From Fallopia convolvulus (lineage: Eukaryota > Streptophyta > Magnoliopsida > Caryophyllales > Polygonaceae), in contig OZ024718.1 in the NCBI GenBank assembly GCA_964016875.1, forward strand, positions 44,121,906 through 44,185,905: 64,000 nt of DNA, written 5' to 3'. Positions 58,702 to 64,000 of the stretch are shown piece after piece. The first letter of the stretch is position 1. Every line of letters starts with the position of its first letter. The notes below the pieces were generated by a model. It had not been told where the DNA came from. It ran no database searches and saw nothing but the letters and a program-made list of their open reading frames with translations. Position numbers and translations under genes: made by a program.

Positions 58702-61475
58702 CAATATCTATTACTAATAACTATAGCCGGAGCAATTTCTGCCACCACATTGCACCACATCACCCCTTTATTAAAATAATAGTTTTAAATAGTTAATTAT
58801 GTAAAAAAGTTATCTCTAAGTAAACATAAAGATATAATAATAATTGTAAAAATTTATCCGCAAATAAACATAAAGATAAAATAATATTAATAGATTTGAT
58901 TAATAATTTAATATAGATAAAAAAACACATTATATTTATAAAATATAAATTAAATAAAAAGATAAGAAAAAATATGTATATGTGATCACATATATAGTAT
59001 AGATAAAATATATTGTATAATAATTTATATTTTTTTTCAATTTACTATGAGTTTTGGATAAAGCTTTATCTCTACCCATTATTTTTATCTTTGTTCATGT
59101 TCATGTAATATTTAATTATCTTCTATCCATACAATATAGATAAAATATACTAATCCATCTATAATTATTAACTATATATTAAAGCTAAAAAATTTTGAGC
59201 CACCGCATTAAATCTAGCCCCAACAAATATTTAATAAAATTAATTTTTATTTTTCAATTAAGTTCCTTTTTATCTATTTCTATGAAAATAAATTTAAATT
59301 CGAATTTTTAAAAAAATAATGAAAATTATTTTATCTTTTGAAGTCACCACATTGAATTTGGCCCCACCTTAAATTAACAAATATTATTATTTTATTTATA
59401 TTTTGAATTAAATTCCTTTCTTTCTATTTTATATTAAAAATGTTTAATTTGTAATTTAAATAAAAATAAAGAAAATTATTTTATCATAAACTTTTATTTA
59501 TTTATGGAAAATACTTATCTTAAATAAATTTTGATAAAAAAATCATGATCTAGATAATTACTTACTTAAATTGAATTTAAATAAAAAACTTACATTATCT
59601 TTTCCTTAATTTTCTTTTTGTCTTATTCATGTAAATATATAAGATTTTTTATCTGTAAAAAAATCAATCTTTATTCATATTTTATTATTATTTATCTTTT
59701 TAAATTCAATATTAATTTTTTTTATAAATAAGAATGATAACATTTTAAATTTTCAGCCGTAAATATGTTGAGTTTTATATATTAGTTTTCTATCTATAAA
59801 TATGAAAATTAAATACAATATTGTCATTAAATTTTAATGTCTTAGTCACCATATTGTTAGTTACGAAAATATTTATATTAATATTGTATCCATAATTATT
59901 ACAACCTTTTTACATAATACGAACCGTAATAAATAGAAACTATTGATCACTTAATCTTAAATCGGTTAATCACTATTCATATATATGACATATAAAAAAT
60001 ACTAACTTAATCTATTAGAGTAAAATAGATAATTTTTTTATCAATAAATGTGATGAATATAAAAAAATTATATAATTTTTCTATTTGTAAGTATATTTTT
60101 AATTATAAATTTTTAATATTAATTTCTTATAAATAAGTATGGCAAAAATAATATAGTAATTTAGTATCCCAAATACCTTTTTTTTAATTTGATACCCCAT
60201 TTAAATTAATTTTAGTATCTCTAAATGAAATAGATAACTTTTATATCCATGAGTATGAAATATGGTCCATATTTTAAATTGTGAATTTTCAATATTAAAT
60301 TTTCTTATTCTTTTATATTAACTTTCAATTCAAATGTATAATAAGTTTTTAATTAGTATGAGACATATTTTTAATCATGTGTTTTTATATTAATTTTCAG
60401 ATTTTTTATATTAATTTTATTATTTATAAGTATGATAACAACTTTAATTAATATTGATCATGTTTTCATAATAATTTTGGATTTTTCAATATTAATTTTC
60501 TACAAATAAGAATGATAGCTTTTAAATTTTCCATCTATAAATATTTTGTATTTTATATATTAATTTTCTTATCTACAAATATGATAGTGAAATACAATAT
60601 TGTCATCAAATTTTAATGTCTCAGTAACCATATTTTTAATTACTAAACTTTTTATAATAATATTTCTACTCATAACAATGACAAGTATGATAACTTTTTA
60701 AATTTTCTATCCATAAACATGTTGATTTTTATACTAATTTTCTATTAATAAGTATGATAATTTTTTAATTAATTCGGTATGGATATGTTGTGTGTTACAA
60801 TATATTAAACTTCTATTCATAAGTATGTTAATTTTTTCTATTACGAATACGTACATAAATAAATAAAAAATATTGATCTTTTACTGTTAAACCGATTAAT
60901 CGGGTCAGTTCAATTGAGTTTAGGTTCAATCATTTCGGATTCGTGTTGTGTACGGGTTCATGTCGTTAAAAATTATGGATTGATTGAGTCAACTCATTGC
61001 GCTTTTTGTGAGTGTTCGAGTAAACCCTACGAGTTAAGAGCATCATTTTTTTTTTATAATTATTACATAAATATTACAAACAACATTTAAAAAATAAGAT
61101 ATTATTGGTATATATTTTACGTATCCCTTAATAAATAAGTAAAAAATTATTAGTCCCTTAATATTAAACCAATTAATCGAGTAGATTTAGTCGAGTTTGG
61201 ATTCGAGTTTAGTTTTTCTTCATGCCATTAAAATTTACAAATAAATTGAGTCAATTAGTTGTGGTTTTTGTGCAGGTTTGAGTCATTCTAACAGACGGAG
61301 AGCGTCTACTTTTTTTAATGATTATCAAAATAGCATTATATCAAAATAATATCTTGCTAATAAAACAATATTATTTTTACTATTTAAATTATAATACTTA
61401 TATCTTATGTAAATTAATATATTAGTATTTTTTATGTGAGAAAGCCATCGGGCAAGGCCCGGGTTATCAACTAGT
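58702..61475 (+). mobile_element. Helitron-like 3' terminus 2 with AT-rich body
   Basis: The hairpin CGGGC-AAG-GCCCG (61449-61461) is followed after 9 nt by CTAGT (61471-61475). A possible 5' end lies near 59157 (TCTATAATTATTAACTATAT followed by TAAAGC). The body contains an internal direct repeat: about 59760-59885 matches about 60538-60660. No Rep/helicase gene is present. Confidence 0.5.
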
Positions 61476-63527
61476 ATATCTTCTAAACGTGAAGCACTTT
61501 TGGGCAGATTCGTCATTAAGAATTTATATTACAGCCACCCTATTTTTAATAATGATTTTCTAATTAATTATTTATTATATAATTCAATCACCTTATTGAA
61601 TTTTCAATTTTGTACACTCATCCTATTTAATAATTTTTTTTTATTAATTTACTATGAGATTGTTTAAATTTTTTCTCTACTCATTAGTTTTATCAATAGA
61701 TAAGAATTTATATTCCAATCACCCTATTTTTAATAATCTTAATTTTCATAAACTATATATTAGGTAATTTATCCACCTTATCTTTAAAAATAAATATTTT
61801 TATTAATTTGATATGAGATTTATCATTCATATATTATGTTATCATATACTATATACTGTAAATTGTATATTGGGTTATTTTGGTCTCTATCGTCCATATA
61901 TAACATTATTTTTTTAATTTTTAGTTTACTACTTATGTCAAATTAATAATATATTATGTTATCTCTATCTTCCTTATATTATATAATTTACACACTATAT
62001 ATTTAATTATAAATATTTATCAAGTTTATACGAGATTATCATCTCCTTATATTATGTAATTTTGATCTTGCACGTATTTATTTATCATATACAATAAATG
62101 ATCTCTATTTTCCTTATATTATATTATTTTTTATTTTTTAATTTTCTATCTATATCAAATTCATTTTATAACTTGAACAAGATCTTGCACGTTATCATAT
62201 ACTATCATGTTATATTAATCTCTATCTTCCTTATATTATATTATTTTAAAATAATATGTAGATCATTAGATATAGAATTAATGAATAAATTATAATTAAG
62301 AAAATTTTAAGTTTATTATAACGACTTTTTATGTATGGGATAAAGTAATTGATGAGTTTTATGAGCTCGTATTGTGTAATATCTTATTCCAAATCATTAG
62401 TATTTTACTTACAATCTACATAAAATTTATTAATAATATATGTAATATGTGGTTATAACAATTATTTATAACATATAGAAATTAGTATTCTATTTTTTTT
62501 ATAACAAAATCTATTAGTATGCTAATTTTTATATTATGGATCGTTTAATAAATAAATAAAAATTGTTGATCCCTTAAACTTAAATCAATTAATTACTATC
62601 CATATGTATGACACTGACAAATAAAAAATACCAATTTAATCCATTAGATTAAAATAGATAATTTTTTTATCCATAAATATGATGAATATAAAATTATTTT
62701 TTATTTAACTTTTTTATCCGAAAGTATATTTTTAATTACATATTTTGTAATATTTAAGTTTTTTAATAATATGTTTTTAATCATAAGTATAAAAAATATA
62801 AAATAGTAATTTAATATCCCAGCTACCTTTTATAATTAGATATCCCATAATATATTAATTTTAATATATCTAAATGAAATAGATAACTTTTATATCCATG
62901 AAAATCAAATATGGGCCATATTTTAAATTACGGATTTTCATTAATTAGTTACGGGTTCTTTTTATATTTATCTTCTATCCATAGATATGACAAAGTTTCA
63001 ATTAATATGAACCATATTTTTAATTACATATTTTTATATTAATTTTCTATTTAAAGGTATGACAAATTTTCAAATTTTCTATATATAACTATGTTGATTT
63101 TTTAGATTATGGATCCCTAAATAAATAAATAAAAATTAATGATCCCTTAATGTTAAATTAATTAACCAGATTGGTTCGTTAAGTTTTGGTTCGGTCATAT
63201 GTTACAATATTTTTAAATTATATGTTGATTAGATCAATTATCTGTGGTTTTCTTGCGGGTTAAAATTTACGGGTTGATTAGATCATTAAATTTTTTAGGA
63301 TTATGAAAATGATATTACAATATTTTTAACGATAAAATATTATTTAATATATTTTTATAATTAAATATATTATAATAATTAAAACAAATTTTATATATGC
63401 AATTATTAGTTTCATTATTTGTATTATTATTTTTTCACTATAAAATTATAATACATATATCTTATATAAATCAATTTATTATAATTTTTTTTAAAAGCCC
63501 CCGGGCAAGGCCCGAGTCATAACTAGT
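61476..63527 (+). mobile_element. Helitron-like 3' terminus 3 with AT-rich body
   Basis: The hairpin CGGGC-AAG-GCCCG (63502-63514) is followed after 8 nt by CTAGT (63523-63527). The last kilobase (about 62540-63527) aligns with about 59920-61475 of the preceding copy, so the two belong to one family. No coding capacity. Confidence 0.55.
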
Positions 63528-64000
63528 ATACATACTATTTACTAATATGTTCAACAATTTTAACTTTGTCCCATCCAAATTCTAATACTTATTTAGTTAT
63601 CTGTCGTGTTTTGTTTTACAATCTTTAATTTCCCTCTAGCTTCCCTAATAACGTGTCACTTTATTCCCTCAGCCGTCTTTTTTGAGTTTCCATTACCGTC
63701 TTCTCAACATCACCACTCAACAACTCTCCTTCACAACTAGTCTTCCACATTTCGATCACCGCCTTTTTAAGTGTCACCACTGTCAATTCTTCTTTTATTA
63801 ACACTAGAATTTTATATAAAAAAATATTATTATAATTTTATAATTCACGTGTGGTGGGTCACCCGACTCACTGCGGGTGATGGGTGGGTCAGATATGGTC
63901 ATATGGGTGAAAGATTTCACAGGTGATGGGTAGGTCGGGTGAGCCATTTTTATTCGCTGGTCGAGTGGTGGAAGGGTTTCACCCACCCATAACCAGACCC
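63528..64000. other. Intergenic end of window
   Basis: No gene. From about 63845 GGGTG-rich repeats (GATGGGTGGGTC and variants) appear, similar in flavour to the stretch at about 51005-51040; they may be the edge of another transposon cut by the window end. Confidence 0.4.

Noticed and set aside
63804..63986. Minus-strand 60-codon frame at the window end
   Set aside because: Translation of a GGGTG-type repeat; no independent support.

Overview
The window is nuclear DNA of a flowering plant, most likely a eudicot. The reasons are spliced genes with GT-AG introns, four recognisable plant protein families, and plant-type transposons filling most of the space between genes. I cannot assign genus or family. 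The intergenic DNA is AT-rich; the GC-rich block at 24.2-31.9 kb is a retrotransposon.

Genes: (1) the 3' two thirds of a FIP1-type polyadenylation factor gene (1-3797, +, FIPS5-like); (2) a complete DNL-type zinc-finger gene, probably a plastid Hsp70 escort protein (5728-7833, -, 217 aa); (3) a type-B cytokinin response regulator (18918-21126, -, 551 aa); (4) a TRAP/purple-acid-phosphatase-like gene that has lost the usual metal ligands (35194-37714, +, 286 aa), with a decayed partial copy at 18.19-18.56 kb; (5) a temperature-induced lipocalin (49957-50637, -, 186 aa). From memory, the Arabidopsis counterparts of genes 1, 5 and 3 are AT5G58040, AT5G58070 and AT5G58080, so this looks like a conserved block opened up by transposons.

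Transposon layers: a 5'-truncated LINE ends 154 bp upstream of the zinc-finger gene's start codon (7988-11130). A fold-back element at 11.57-14.16 kb was split by a 2.1-kb hAT-type element. A probable solo LTR lies at 14919-16458. From 23.95 to 33.43 kb a decayed LINE was entered by a Stowaway-type MITE, which was then entered by a Ty3/gypsy element (24223-31870) whose 3' LTR carries a large deletion. From 38.4 to 48.8 kb an old copia element (+) holds a MITE in its LTR, a young copia element (40916-47168, -) in its RT region, and a solo gypsy LTR at its 3' coding end (47919-48548). From 51 to 56 kb there is a repeat-rich, possibly MULE-like region with tRNA-like sequences, a hAT MITE and an RTE LINE fragment. 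From 57.7 kb to the end the DNA is very AT-rich and holds three Helitron-like 3' termini.

Most boundaries were set by matching target-site duplications and terminal repeats by eye. Exon boundaries come from GT-AG sites, reading-frame continuity and family conservation. I saw no CRISPR array, rRNA or functional tRNA. I found no clearly new gene system. The most unusual items are the phosphatase-like protein without its active site, the dense TGTTCC/GGAACA palindromes in the young copia element, the tRNA-like modules, and the nested transposon histories.
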